This document shows positions 1 through 8,629 of a stretch of DNA of 64,000 bases, in pieces. Below the pieces are notes generated by a model, which saw only the letters and a program-made list of their open reading frames with translations, was not told the DNA's origin and ran no database searches. The translations under genes were made by a program, and so were the position numbers. The DNA comes from Lutimaribacter saemankumensis. GTDB taxonomy: Bacteria > Pseudomonadota > Alphaproteobacteria > Rhodobacterales > Rhodobacteraceae. The DNA lies in assembly GCF_900100005.1 (NCBI RefSeq), contig NZ_FNEB01000008.1, positions 112,537 to 176,536 on the forward strand, given 5' to 3'. Positions within the stretch are counted from its first letter, which is position 1. Each line of letters begins with the position of its first letter.

Positions 1-535
1 CACCGGCCAGTATCGCGAATGCCAGCGCAAAAGCGGTAAAGCCGCCCAGCACCACGGGTGCGACCGCCGCAGCGCAAACACCGATCAAGGCCCCGGTTTC
101 GCGCCAGCGTGCAAGACGCAGATGCCCGCCAGCCCCCATGCGGCCGGCCCGGTCCACACCTTGCGCGTAAAAACAGATGGTCAGAAAACTGAAGGCGGAA
201 AAGATCCCCGTCAGCATCAGCGCGAACCACAAAAGCGGCGCGATTGGCGGTGTAACCGCGAAAAGCCCCAGCATGGAGGCGGCCATCACGGCGATGGCGG
301 CCACGATCGCGGTGCCGCGATGATGCCGCAGACGCCCGGCCAGCCGCCCCAAAAGTGGATCCTGCACAACGTCCAGCAGGCGCAACCCGAACAAGACCGA
401 CCCCAATGCCGCCAGCGACACGCCATACTGGTCCACATAGACCTTGGGCGCGTGGATATAGAGCGGCAGGCCCGCCGATGCCAGCAGGCCTGCAAACAGC
501 CCGTAGGCGGGCAGGGGGGCGGCGCGGTTCGTCAC
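1..535 (-). CDS. MFS transporter, N-terminal part (runs off the window)
   Basis: The visible 178 residues contain several hydrophobic segments and a basic cytoplasmic loop (LLGRLAGRLRHHRG) typical of major facilitator or GPH-type cation symporters. The gene starts with GTG at 535, overlapping the stop of the DUF1365 gene by four bases (GTGA), and its 3' end lies outside the window. It is third in the operon amine oxidase - DUF1365 - MFS, which resembles the RSP1091-1090-1089 operon controlled by RpoE-ChrR in Rhodobacter sphaeroides (from memory of that family). The substrate is unknown. The reading frame is clear; the role in singlet-oxygen defence is inferred from context. Confidence 0.8.
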   Translation of the reverse strand, partial: MTNRAAPLPAYGLFAGLLASAGLPLYIHAPKVYVDQYGVSLAALGSVLFGLRLLDVVQDPLLGRLAGRLRHHRGTAIVAAIAVMAASMLGLFAVTPPIAPLLWFALMLTGIFSAFSFLTICFYAQGVDRAGRMGAGGHLRLARWRETGALIGVCAAAVAPVVLGGFTAFALAFAILAG

Positions 536-1287
536 CGCGAAACCTCGTGGACGGGCGGTTCGGGGCGGGCGCGATAGCGTGCGCCTTTCCACCACAGTTT
601 AAGCGCCTGCCAATGGATCAGCGCCAGAACGCGGCGCGAACCGAACGGACGACGCAGCGTCGCACGGATCAGGCCCATGTTCGTCAGCGGTTGCCTTGTC
701 CCGCACAGCGTGGCGATCACACCGCCATTGCCGCCGGTGAAATCGATCCAGATGCCGATCCTGTCGTCGCGAATATCGAAGCGGAATTCGTAATTGCCAT
801 CGACCTGCTGGAACGGCGAGACATGAAAAATCTTTGTCGCCCTCAGCCTGTCGGTGGGTTCGATCGGTTCAAGGTCGTCGCGGTGCACAAGATAGGAATG
901 CCTGTCGCCGAACGTGTTGGTCACTTCGGCGATGACGACGCGCAGATGCGCGTTCGCATCCCGGCAGAGCCAGAAAGACACCGGGTTGAACACGTGGCCC
1001 AGAACGCGCGGCTGGGTCAGCAGCTCGATCCGGTCCGGGGCGGGCAGGTCATGCGCCTGCAGCACCTCGCGTACCCATGCGGCACCGCGCCCTTCACCGG
1101 GGGCGCCGCCGTAGTCTTGATCGTGAAAAGATGTCAGGTTCGCGCGGTTGCGCGACATGAGCGCTGGCAGGCGCGGAGTGGCTTCGGGATCGAGCAGAAC
1201 GTAGTCCACGCCATAACGGAACGCGTTTTCGACCGCGCCCTTGCGCCCGTGCCATGTGTGGCCCGAGATATGGTCGACCCGGCTCAT
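532..1287 (-). CDS. DUF1365 domain-containing protein
   Basis: A 251-residue soluble protein with the family hallmarks: start MSRVDHISGHTWHGRKGA, a central stretch with HVFNPVSFWLC around residue 100, and an EVTNTFGDRHSYL segment. DUF1365 proteins have no settled biochemical role. They are usually encoded between an FAD-dependent amine oxidase and a cyclopropane-fatty-acid synthase or MFS gene, so a part in fatty-acyl modification of membrane lipids under oxidative stress is often suggested. The ATG overlaps the upstream oxidase stop by four bases, so the two are almost certainly cotranscribed and translationally coupled. The identity is firm; the function is unknown. Confidence 0.9.
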   Translation of the reverse strand: MSRVDHISGHTWHGRKGAVENAFRYGVDYVLLDPEATPRLPALMSRNRANLTSFHDQDYGGAPGEGRGAAWVREVLQAHDLPAPDRIELLTQPRVLGHVFNPVSFWLCRDANAHLRVVIAEVTNTFGDRHSYLVHRDDLEPIEPTDRLRATKIFHVSPFQQVDGNYEFRFDIRDDRIGIWIDFTGGNGGVIATLCGTRQPLTNMGLIRATLRRPFGSRRVLALIHWQALKLWWKGARYRARPEPPVHEVSR

Positions 1288-2582
1288 TCGGCGGCCACCG
1301 CGATTTCCGTGCGGCTTGCGATCGCCTCGGCCACGTCGACCGCGCTGGACAGCCCGTCTTCGTGGAAGCCGTGCTTCATCCAGGCGCCGCAGAACCAGGT
1401 GTTGCGGGTGCCGTTCAGTGCCGCCATGTCCTTTTGTGCCTGAAGGGCGGCCAGATCGTAGACCGGGTGGCGCAAGGTCACCGTGTCATAGATCAGCTCT
1501 TCGCGGATCGGGCGCGTGGTGTTCAGCGTCACGAAATGCGGATCGTCCTGCGGGATCGGCTGAAGCTTGTTCATCCAATAGGTCAGGTCGATGCGGTCGC
1601 TCTGCTTGCCGGCGGTTTCGGTGTAGTTCCAGCTGGACCAGACCTGGCGGCGCTTTGGCATGATCGACGCGTCGGCGTGAAGGACGATGTCGTTCGGCTG
1701 ATAGGCGATGGCGCCAAGGCCGGCCCGTTCCTCGGCCGACGGATCGGCCAGCAGGCGCAGCGTATCGTCCGAGTGCGTGGCAAAAACCACATCGTCGAAG
1801 CGTTCCCATTCGCCGCCGGCAAGCTTGACTTCCACACCCGCCACATCGCGCCGCACCGCGTCCACGGGGCTGCCCAGGCGGATATCGACACCGCGGTTGC
1901 GCATCGCCGTTTCAAGGCGGGATACATACGAGGCCGAACCGCCCTGAACGGTGTACCATTGATGCTGGCCCGTGTGATGCAGCAAAGCGTGGTTTTCAAA
2001 GAACTGCACCATCGCATGGGCGGGGAAATCCATGATCTTTTCCACCGGGGTGGACCATATCGCGCCGGACAGCGGCAGCAGGTAATAGTCGCGGAACCAG
2101 TCGCCCGTGCCCATCTTTTCAAGGAAATCGCCGATCGAAAGCGACCGGTCCTGCGCCTCGGTCAGCGCATTGGCATTGAAATGCACGACATCGCGGATCA
2201 TCCGCAGGAATTTCGGGTTCAACATGTTGCGCTTTTGCGCAAACAGGGCACCGAGGCTGGCCAGCCCGTATTCAAGCGCGCCGCCGTTCAGCGAAGCGCC
2301 GAAGCTCATGTTGGATTCGGTTACCGGAACGTCCAGTTCGTCGAACAGTGCGGCAAGATGCGGATAGTTGGCATAGTTGAATACGATAAACCCCGTATCG
2401 ACGGGTTGATCGCCGTTCCTGCCGGCAATGATGGTGCGTGCATGCCCGCCAAGACGGCCCTCGGCCTCGATCAGTGTAACGTTGTGGGTCGCCGACAACA
2501 TGTGGGCGGCGCCCATGCCCGAAATACCTGCTCCGATGACGGCGATTCTTTTTGGGGCAACGCGGCCCGCCTCAAATGGCAT
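1284..2582 (-). CDS. FAD-dependent amine oxidase family protein (RpoE-regulon type)
   Basis: A 432-residue flavoprotein. The N-terminus has the Rossmann dinucleotide motif GAGISG at residues 17-22, followed by LIEAEGRLGGHART, and the C-terminus has an FAD-binding segment with SSAVDVAEAIAS. It belongs to the NAD(P)-binding/amine oxidase superfamily that pairs with DUF1365. I chose the ATG at 2582 because GGAGAA lies seven bases upstream; the frame stays open to an ATG at 2663, but that would place about 27 basic residues before the Rossmann fold. It is divergent from rpoE-chrR, as in Rhodobacter sphaeroides, where the homologous operon (RSP1091 onward) belongs to the singlet-oxygen response. 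The substrate is not known. Confidence 0.88.
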   Translation of the reverse strand: MPFEAGRVAPKRIAVIGAGISGMGAAHMLSATHNVTLIEAEGRLGGHARTIIAGRNGDQPVDTGFIVFNYANYPHLAALFDELDVPVTESNMSFGASLNGGALEYGLASLGALFAQKRNMLNPKFLRMIRDVVHFNANALTEAQDRSLSIGDFLEKMGTGDWFRDYYLLPLSGAIWSTPVEKIMDFPAHAMVQFFENHALLHHTGQHQWYTVQGGSASYVSRLETAMRNRGVDIRLGSPVDAVRRDVAGVEVKLAGGEWERFDDVVFATHSDDTLRLLADPSAEERAGLGAIAYQPNDIVLHADASIMPKRRQVWSSWNYTETAGKQSDRIDLTYWMNKLQPIPQDDPHFVTLNTTRPIREELIYDTVTLRHPVYDLAALQAQKDMAALNGTRNTWFCGAWMKHGFHEDGLSSAVDVAEAIASRTEIAVAAE

Positions 2583-2665
2583 GTTCTTGGTTCTCCGATG
2601 TTTTCTTGTCTTTCGGGATACGCGGGGCGGGCAAGATTGGATGTGAAAAAAATTTGTGCACAAAG

Positions 2666-2691
2666 TGATCCGCTACATAAAAACATGCGTA
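2666..2691 (+). promoter_or_regulatory. Candidate RpoE (ECF11-type) autoregulatory promoter of rpoE-chrR
   Basis: TGATCC at 2666-2671 is followed 16 bases later by CGTA at 2688-2691. This matches, as I recall it, the -35 TGATCC and -10 pattern of promoters read by the ChrR-controlled sigma factor. It lies in the divergent intergenic region and points toward rpoE. Transcription starting near 2698 would exclude the in-frame ATG codon near 2685, which supports the downstream start chosen for rpoE. I did not find a convincing copy on the minus strand for the amine oxidase operon. Confidence 0.5.
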
Positions 2692-2777
2692 TCCCCGACA
2701 TGTTTGAGCAAACCGGGGTGCCTGACTCAAATGTCGTATCGCCGTTACGCGCTGCGCGTGCTAGGGCTGATCGGGAT

Positions 2778-3356
2778 ATGAATGGCACCGCGGGAAGCGA
2801 AGAGTTGAGCAGAAAAGGACCAATACGGTCGGACGACTGGGCCGCGCATGTCAGCCGCATCCGGGACGATAAGGACCAGGCAGCTTTTGCCGAACTGTTT
2901 CGGCATTTCGCGCCACGGGTCAAAGCGTTCCTGATGAAATCGGGCGCAGACGCGGCGCTGGCCGAGGAATGTGCCCAAGAGGTGATGGCCACGCTTTGGC
3001 ATAAGGCGCACATGTTCGATCCGGCGCGTGCGACGGTTGCAACGTGGATTTTCACGATTGCCCGGAACCGCAAGATCGACGCGCTGCGCAAGCAGAACAG
3101 GCCCGAGCCCGAGGATTTGCCCTGGGGCCCTGCGGCCGAGCCGGATCAGGAAGATGTCCTGACCCTGCAGCAAGAGACACAGGCACTAGGCCAGGCCCTG
3201 GCCGAACTGCCACCGAAACAGAGGGAGTTGATCGAGCGCGCCTATTTCGGGGATCTGTCGCATAGCGAAATCGCGGCGGAAACCGGTTTACCCCTTGGCA
3301 CGATCAAATCCCGCATCAGATTGGCGTTGGAAAGACTGCGCCACGAAATGAAGTGA
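2778..3356 (+). CDS. rpoE: ECF-family RNA polymerase sigma factor RpoE (ChrR-controlled)
   Basis: A 192-residue group IV sigma factor with region 2 (FAELFRHFAPRVKAFLMKSG, then WIFTIARNRKIDALRKQ) and region 4 (LPPKQRELIERAYFGDLSHS, ending TGLPLGTIKSRIRLALERLR). The gene that overlaps its end encodes the zinc anti-sigma factor ChrR, so it belongs to the ECF11 pair that responds to singlet oxygen in photosynthetic and marine alphaproteobacteria. ChrR would hold it inactive until stress triggers degradation of ChrR; RpoE then transcribes its own operon and the divergent amine-oxidase operon. The frame is open far upstream. The ATG at 2778 gives the usual family length, although its ribosome-binding site (GGGA, very close) is weak. 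Confidence 0.92.
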   Translation: MNGTAGSEELSRKGPIRSDDWAAHVSRIRDDKDQAAFAELFRHFAPRVKAFLMKSGADAALAEECAQEVMATLWHKAHMFDPARATVATWIFTIARNRKIDALRKQNRPEPEDLPWGPAAEPDQEDVLTLQQETQALGQALAELPPKQRELIERAYFGDLSHSEIAAETGLPLGTIKSRIRLALERLRHEMK

Positions 3357-4024
3357 AGACCGCAATGAAGACACCGCAGATCAAACACCACCTGACCGAC
3401 GAACTGCTGATGGCCTATTCCGCCGGCAGCCTGCCCGAAGCCTTCAGCCTTGTCGTCGCGACGCATGTATCGCTTTGCGACGAATGCCGGGCACGGCTTG
3501 GCAGCTTCGACACGTTGGGCGGTGCGATGCTCGAAGAATGTGGGAGTGCCGAACTGGACGCAGGGGCGCTGGACGCCACGATGGCGCGCATCCTGGAAGG
3601 TGCGCCGCAGGTTGCGCCCAAGGAAAAGCCCCGCAAGTCGCGCGGCGTGTTCCCCGGTCCGTTGCAGGATTATGTCGGCGGCGACGTCGAAGCGGTGAAA
3701 TGGAAACCGGTCGGAATGGGTGTGCGGCAAGCGATCCTGCCGACCAGCCATGATGCCAGCGTGCGTTTGTTGTACATTCCCGCGGGCTGTGCGGTTCCCG
3801 ATCACGGTCACCGTGGCACCGAACTGACGCTGGTGCTGCAGGGTGCGTTCATGGACGAAGACGATCGGTTCGCGCGCGGCGATGTCGAGGTTGCGGATGA
3901 AGATCTCGAACATACGCCCATCGCGGATATCGGCGAGGATTGCATCTGCCTTGCCGCGACGGACGCGCCGCTGCGGTTCCGTGGTATCGTACCGCGTCTG
4001 GCGCAGCCGTTCCTGAAAATCTGA
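3353..4024 (+). CDS. chrR: ChrR anti-sigma factor (zinc ASD plus cupin domain)
   Basis: A 223-residue two-domain anti-sigma factor. The N-terminal ASD domain has zinc ligands matching the R. sphaeroides set: His13 and the motif HVSLCDEC (His38, Cys42, Cys45). The C-terminal cupin has HGHRGTE (two His and a Glu) plus a downstream His in DLEHTP, the second zinc site of ChrR. The cupin is needed for the singlet-oxygen response; the ASD binds RpoE. A GTG at 3353 overlaps the rpoE stop (GTGA), giving tight coupling; an ATG at 3365 is the alternative start. The stop abuts the stop of the convergent gene with no gap. Confidence 0.92.
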   Translation: MKTAMKTPQIKHHLTDELLMAYSAGSLPEAFSLVVATHVSLCDECRARLGSFDTLGGAMLEECGSAELDAGALDATMARILEGAPQVAPKEKPRKSRGVFPGPLQDYVGGDVEAVKWKPVGMGVRQAILPTSHDASVRLLYIPAGCAVPDHGHRGTELTLVLQGAFMDEDDRFARGDVEVADEDLEHTPIADIGEDCICLAATDAPLRFRGIVPRLAQPFLKI

Positions 4025-4348
4025 TCAGCCGCGACCGCGTTCCAACTCGGCACGCAGTTCTTCTGCCTCGTATCGCGCGTCGCGCAGGCCTTCCATGGCG
4101 GCGGCCAACTCGGCCTCGGTCTGACTGATCTGGTTGGTCAGCTCTGCCTCGCGCTGTTGCAGGTAGGTGATTGCCTGATCGCGGGTTTCCTCGGCCTCGT
4201 GCAATTCCTGTGCCATCCGCTCCAGCTCGCCCATATCGGCGCGCGACACACGGGTGAAGCGGTGGATCAGCCAATGCGCGAACCAGCCCACGCAGAACGC
4301 CACGAACAGGATGACTGCCGTGGCGATGATGATCTCGGTTCTATTCAT
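4025..4348 (-). CDS. Small membrane-anchored coiled-coil protein
   Basis: A 107-residue protein: one N-terminal transmembrane helix (about residues 6-30, ATAVILFVAFCVGWFAHWLI), a short basic linker, then a continuous Glu/Ala/Gln-rich heptad-like coiled coil (AEETRDQAITYLQQREAEL onward) to the end. Its ATG lies inside the last codons of the upstream OmpA-family gene (8-base overlap), so the two are cotranscribed. No enzymatic motif is present. It may act as a scaffold or partner of the OmpA-type protein in the envelope; this is inference from coupling. I do not recognise a named family. Confidence 0.75.
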   Translation of the reverse strand: MNRTEIIIATAVILFVAFCVGWFAHWLIHRFTRVSRADMGELERMAQELHEAEETRDQAITYLQQREAELTNQISQTEAELAAAMEGLRDARYEAEELRAELERGRG

Positions 4349-6251
4349 CAGTTGATCCTTCTTCCGACGCGGCCTCGTCGTCCGGTATGTCTACGGTGGG
4401 CTGCTCGACACTTTCAAGCGTCGTTTCCACCTCTTCCATCGGTTCCGGGCGGATCAGCTTGAACTCGATCCGGCGGTTGGCCTCGCGGCCCTCTTCGGTT
4501 TCGTTGTCCGCGATGGGCTGTTCCTCGCCATATCCCTTGGCGGTGATGTTCGACGTCAGGACGCGTCGGTCGCGCAAGGCGTTCAGAACCGCCTGGGCCC
4601 GGGCCTGGCTGAGCTGCTGGTTCATGACCTCGCGGCCCTGGCTGTCGGTATGGCCGCCGATTTCCATCCGCACCTCGCCGCATTGCTTCAGGATCTCTGC
4701 AATGTCGTCGATGATGCCGCCGGCTTCGGAATCCGGTGTGGCCGAGCCGGGCTCGAAGTTGATCTTGCGCGCGGACAGGATCGCGGCGATTTCCGCCTCG
4801 CATTCATCCGGCGTCGGGATGGACGCGATCGGGTCCAGCTTTTCCTGGTAGGTCACGTCGATGTCGAAGCGCTCCGCCTCTCCCAGCTTGTCGACAAGCA
4901 GCCGCGATATCTCGGCCGACGCCTCCTTGTTGCCGGTGTTCCCGGTGACCTTCACCGTGTCGGGCTGGACGATCACGGCGCCGTTCGACAGCTTCGAAAG
5001 CGCTTCGAGCCCGGCAAGAACGCGCACAGGCCAGTCCTTTGGCAGGGTTTCGTCCAGCCGCGCGCCGACATAGATCTTGTCGGAACCGAACCGGGCGCGG
5101 GCAAAGCTTTCGGTGGCGACGCGGCTCAACTCGTCGCTGACACGGCCACGAAGTTGCAGCAGCCCTTCGGGCGACAGGGTTGCCACGAATTCGGGCGGGC
5201 CGGCCTGCTTCGTGTCTTTTGGCCGGGGCAACACGGTGTGGAGCGCGAAAACATCCGGCAGGCTGTTTTCCAGTTCGCCGACCGTGCGGTCGAAAAGCGC
5301 CTCGTCCGTGCCTTCGGCTGCGATCAGGGTGATGTCTGCATCGGCGAATGTCACCGATCCCCCACCAAGGGTGGCAAGCGCGCCGATTGCCTGTTCGGCG
5401 GCAACCGACCAGTTGGGCGAAGGCACGCCAAGACCGACCGTGCAGTCCGCCTTGCCCTGCAGGCCCGCGCGCATCGCCGCGCCGAGGATACGGTCACGAG
5501 CGGTGTCGCTGTCCGCCGAGCAGGCGTCGAAGCGGGCAGTGCCATCTTCGATCAGGAAGCGCAGGGTAAAGGGCGTAATCACCGGCCGCGGTGCGCTGAT
5601 CTCCAACGCCAGCCGCAGCCCCAGCGGGGCCGCGCGCGACAGGCCGCTTTCCAGCTTTCGCTTGGCCGTCACGCTGTCCGAGATCGCCGTGATGACCACC
5701 TGGTTGGCGCTGACCGAAACCTTGGCGCGCCGCAGCTGTTCCAGGGCGTCCACCGCATAGTCGACCGCCACGTCCCAACCGTCCGGCACCGGATAATCCG
5801 CGCTTTCCAGCAGGTCGGTCACCTGCGCGCCCTCGGAAAGGTCGGCGAGGTCTTCGGCCAGTGCGTCACGGTCGGTGGACGCGGGGACAAGGCCGATCAG
5901 GGAAATGCCGCTGTCATTCCGCAGAATCTCGATAGAAAAGCGGGGCGGCTTGATGCGTTTGGATTCGGTCACGTCCATACGGTCGATGATGCGCGCGGCA
6001 TCCACGATCTTGCCCGCGGTCGACAGCGCCTGGAATCGTATGGCCTCGGTCGGGGCGGTGCCTGTCAGGTAGACACGCAACCCGTCGGCCTCGACCTCGG
6101 CCCAGTGCAGCTCAGCCCGGTCCAGTGCTTGCCGGACGCCGCGTTCGGAATTGTCCTGGATCACGTTGACGGCGAATACCGCTACGATCACGCAGATGAT
6201 CGCGCCGGCGGCAAAGGTTGCAGCGATATAGGCAATCGAAGAAAGACGCAT
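4341..6251 (-). CDS. OmpA family protein with N-terminal BON-like repeats
   Basis: A 636-residue envelope protein. A transmembrane anchor (about residues 8-30) is followed by repeated BON-like segments (patterns such as GLRVYLTGTAPTEAIRFQ, GISLIGLVPASTDRDALAED and LLQLRGRVSDEL). The C-terminal OmpA/MotB peptidoglycan-binding domain (about residues 490-605) has INFEPGSATPDS, the TDSQGREVMNQQLSQARAQA motif and EANRRIEFKLI. The tail is acidic. Proteins of this build tether the inner membrane to peptidoglycan. It is translationally coupled to the downstream coiled-coil protein. The family assignment is firm; the specific role is unknown. Confidence 0.88.
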   Translation of the reverse strand: MRLSSIAYIAATFAAGAIICVIVAVFAVNVIQDNSERGVRQALDRAELHWAEVEADGLRVYLTGTAPTEAIRFQALSTAGKIVDAARIIDRMDVTESKRIKPPRFSIEILRNDSGISLIGLVPASTDRDALAEDLADLSEGAQVTDLLESADYPVPDGWDVAVDYAVDALEQLRRAKVSVSANQVVITAISDSVTAKRKLESGLSRAAPLGLRLALEISAPRPVITPFTLRFLIEDGTARFDACSADSDTARDRILGAAMRAGLQGKADCTVGLGVPSPNWSVAAEQAIGALATLGGGSVTFADADITLIAAEGTDEALFDRTVGELENSLPDVFALHTVLPRPKDTKQAGPPEFVATLSPEGLLQLRGRVSDELSRVATESFARARFGSDKIYVGARLDETLPKDWPVRVLAGLEALSKLSNGAVIVQPDTVKVTGNTGNKEASAEISRLLVDKLGEAERFDIDVTYQEKLDPIASIPTPDECEAEIAAILSARKINFEPGSATPDSEAGGIIDDIAEILKQCGEVRMEIGGHTDSQGREVMNQQLSQARAQAVLNALRDRRVLTSNITAKGYGEEQPIADNETEEGREANRRIEFKLIRPEPMEEVETTLESVEQPTVDIPDDEAASEEGSTDE

Positions 6252-6310
6252 GAAACAGCCGGGTCCAGACTTTGATACCGCTTCTTAGGGCCGTGGGCGG
6301 AGAGGTGCAA

Positions 6311-7291
6311 TCAAAGGAGCATCGCACCGGCGAAAAACAGCAAGGGGATCAGCCCGGTATCGCGATTGGCGCGGAACAGCATCAGGCAGATGTCGGGGTC
6401 GTCGATCTGCAGCTTGCGCATCTGCCAGACCATGTGCCAGCCCATCGCCCAGGGGCCGAAGATCGCAAGGCCGATGGCCAGCGGGTCGCCGCCGCGCCCC
6501 GCCATCGCCGACAGGATCGCCATCGCCATCAGCGCGACCGTCGCAGCCATGAACCGGCGGAGCCACATCGCGGTGTCCGACCCGAACAGCCGCGCGGTCG
6601 ATTTGACGCCGATCAGCGCGTCGTCTTCCTTGTCCTGGTGGGCATAGATCGTGTCATAGAACAACGTCCACGCGATCCCGGCCATGTACAGAACCATCGG
6701 CGCCGGGTGCAGGTAGCCGGTATGCGCCACCCAGGCCAGCATCGCGCCCCAGTTGAAGGCAAGCCCCAGGAATATCTGGGGCCACCAGGTGAACCGCTTG
6801 GCGAATGGGTAGATCGCCACCGGCAGCAGCGACACGATCCCCATGACGATCGCCGCGCCGTTATAGGTCAGCAGGATGCCAAAGGCCAAAAGGGCCTGCA
6901 GGATCATCCAGCCCGCAGCCTGTTTGACGCTGACCTGGCCGGACGGGATGGGGCGCGACGCCGTGCGCGCCACCGAGCCGTCGAAATCGCGGTCGGTGAT
7001 GTCGTTCCAGGTGCAGCCGGCCCCGCGCATCAGCCACGCGCCGATCCCGCAGGACAGGAAGATCCAGGCGTCTTCCCAGCGGGGTTGGCCATCATGGAGC
7101 ATCGCCAGCGCCAGCCCCCACCAGCACGGGATCAGGAGCAGCCAGGTGCCGATCGGCCGGTCGGCCCGCGACAGGCGCAGGTAAGGCCGTGACCATGCGG
7201 GCGCGCGCCGGTCGACCCAGTTGCCGCGATAGGCGTCGGCCACCTGTCCTTCGGTGGTTGTGCCCTCTGGCGTCCGGTCGGGTGTGGTCAT
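6311..7291 (-). CDS. ubiA: 4-hydroxybenzoate polyprenyltransferase UbiA
   Basis: A 326-residue polytopic membrane enzyme that attaches the polyprenyl tail to 4-hydroxybenzoate in ubiquinone synthesis. Both Asp-rich magnesium-diphosphate motifs are visible: NDITDRDFDGSVARTASRP (about residue 95) and DTIYAHQDKEDD (about residue 220), with hydrophobic helices between them. The N-terminal stretch ending in RLSRADRPIGTWLLL is typical of Rhodobacteraceae UbiA. The ATG at 7291 lies only 11 bases from the divergent rsmE ATG, leaving no room for ordinary promoters between the two starts. Confidence 0.94.
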   Translation of the reverse strand: MTTPDRTPEGTTTEGQVADAYRGNWVDRRAPAWSRPYLRLSRADRPIGTWLLLIPCWWGLALAMLHDGQPRWEDAWIFLSCGIGAWLMRGAGCTWNDITDRDFDGSVARTASRPIPSGQVSVKQAAGWMILQALLAFGILLTYNGAAIVMGIVSLLPVAIYPFAKRFTWWPQIFLGLAFNWGAMLAWVAHTGYLHPAPMVLYMAGIAWTLFYDTIYAHQDKEDDALIGVKSTARLFGSDTAMWLRRFMAATVALMAMAILSAMAGRGGDPLAIGLAIFGPWAMGWHMVWQMRKLQIDDPDICLMLFRANRDTGLIPLLFFAGAMLL

Positions 7292-7302
7292 ATGGTCGCC
7301 CC

Positions 7303-8058
7303 ATGAGTTCGACTGCAAAAATACGCCTCTATGTAGATCACCCTCTGGCCGAGGGGCAATGCGTCCCGTTGGATCGTGATCAGGCGCATTACCTTTTCGG
7401 CGTCATGCGCCAGTCCGAAGGCGCGGCGGTGCTGCTGTTCAACGGCCGCGACGGTGAATGGCTGGCCCATGTCACGCAAGCCGGAAAGCGCGCGGGAGAG
7501 CTGACCTGCGAGGCCCGGACGCGGCCCCTGCAGATGCCGCCCGACCTTTGGCTGATGTTTGCGCCGATCAAGAAGGCGCGCACCGATTTCATCGTCGAGA
7601 AGGCCGCCGAGATGGGCGCTGCCCGCATCCTGCCGGTGCAGACCGACTTCACCAATGCCGAACGTATCCGCCAGGACCGGCTTCAGGCCCATGCCGTCGA
7701 AGCCGCCGAGCAATGCGGCGGCACCTTCGTGCCAGAGGTCTGCGATCTTCAGCGGCTTGACCGGGTGCTGGACGGTTGGGACGGCGAACGGCAAATTCTC
7801 TTTTGCGACGAAGGGCTTGCCGGTGCATCATCGGCCCTGTCGGGCCTCTTCTGCGATGAGGGGCGCAGCGCCCCGGAAAGTGGCCGCTGGGCGATCCTGA
7901 TCGGACCCGAAGGCGGATTTTCCGATGCCGAACGCGCACGGTTGCGCGAGTTTCCCCATGCCAACGCGGTCAGCCTTGGCCCGCGCATCCTGCGTGCCGA
8001 CACGGCTGCCGTCGCCGCGCTTGCTTTGTGGCAGATGGCGCTGGGTGACTGGCGATGA
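7303..8058 (+). CDS. rsmE: 16S rRNA (uracil1498-N3)-methyltransferase RsmE
   Basis: A 251-residue SPOUT-class methyltransferase that makes m3U1498 in 16S rRNA. The knot signature is complete: LIGPEGGFSDAERARL followed by SLGPRILRADTAAVAAL. The N-terminal PUA-like domain has RLYVDHPLAEG and DQAHYLFGVMR. The frame runs open upstream into the ubiA gene on the other strand, but family alignment fixes the start at ATG 7303 (MSSTAKIRLYV). Its end overlaps the next gene by four bases (ATGA). Confidence 0.94.
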   Translation: MSSTAKIRLYVDHPLAEGQCVPLDRDQAHYLFGVMRQSEGAAVLLFNGRDGEWLAHVTQAGKRAGELTCEARTRPLQMPPDLWLMFAPIKKARTDFIVEKAAEMGAARILPVQTDFTNAERIRQDRLQAHAVEAAEQCGGTFVPEVCDLQRLDRVLDGWDGERQILFCDEGLAGASSALSGLFCDEGRSAPESGRWAILIGPEGGFSDAERARLREFPHANAVSLGPRILRADTAAVAALALWQMALGDWR

Positions 8059-8567
8059 GCTTTGTCCGCCCCGAGGCGATGGAAACCGTGCTGCGCTGGC
8101 GCGACGCGCTGATTGGTGCGGCGCTGGGCAGTCTCGGTCTTTGGTGGGCCCTGGGCGCGCATGGCATCCTGAACTGGATCGGCTGGCTTGTCCTGCCCGT
8201 GGCCGCAGCGCTGATTTGGACGGGCATCCGCCGGGCGCGGTTTCACTCAGGCCGCGGCGGTCCCGGTGTAGTGACCGTGGACGAAGGCGCGATTGCCTGG
8301 CTCGGGCCGTTCCACGGTGGCGCAGTGGCACTGGAAGACCTCGACCGGCTGGAACTCGACCCGACGCGCAACCCGGCGGTCTGGCGGCTCTTCGCGCCCG
8401 GTCAGATGCCCTTGGAAATTCCCGTCACCGCCGAAGGGGCGGATGCGCTTTTCGACGCGTTCGCGCGTTTGCCGGGGCTCGATACCCCCAAAATGCTGGC
8501 CGAGTTGCGCGGTGGCGCACAGGCACCTGTCGTTATCTGGCAAAAAAGCCGGCCCCGTCTACATTGA
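8055..8567 (+). CDS. Conserved two-TM hypothetical protein
   Basis: A 170-residue protein with two adjacent hydrophobic helices (about residues 16-55: DALIGAALGSLGLWWALGAH and IGWLVLPVAAALIWTGI), followed by a soluble domain containing VTVDEGAIAWLGPFHGGAVAL that resembles a small PH-like fold. No catalytic motif is seen. It is coupled to rsmE by an ATGA overlap and precedes gshA by about 60 bases. I do not recognise a named family. Confidence 0.8.
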   Translation: MSFVRPEAMETVLRWRDALIGAALGSLGLWWALGAHGILNWIGWLVLPVAAALIWTGIRRARFHSGRGGPGVVTVDEGAIAWLGPFHGGAVALEDLDRLELDPTRNPAVWRLFAPGQMPLEIPVTAEGADALFDAFARLPGLDTPKMLAELRGGAQAPVVIWQKSRPRLH

Positions 8568-8629
8568 CAGCGGCATCAATTCATCGCACCCATTGCCGCG
8601 TTTGAAAGCAAGGATCGGAGAGCCAACCC

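Noticed and set aside
4650..6275. A long plus-strand frame opposite the OmpA-family gene
   Set aside because: No domain is recognisable, and the OmpA domain and coupling on the minus strand are unambiguous.
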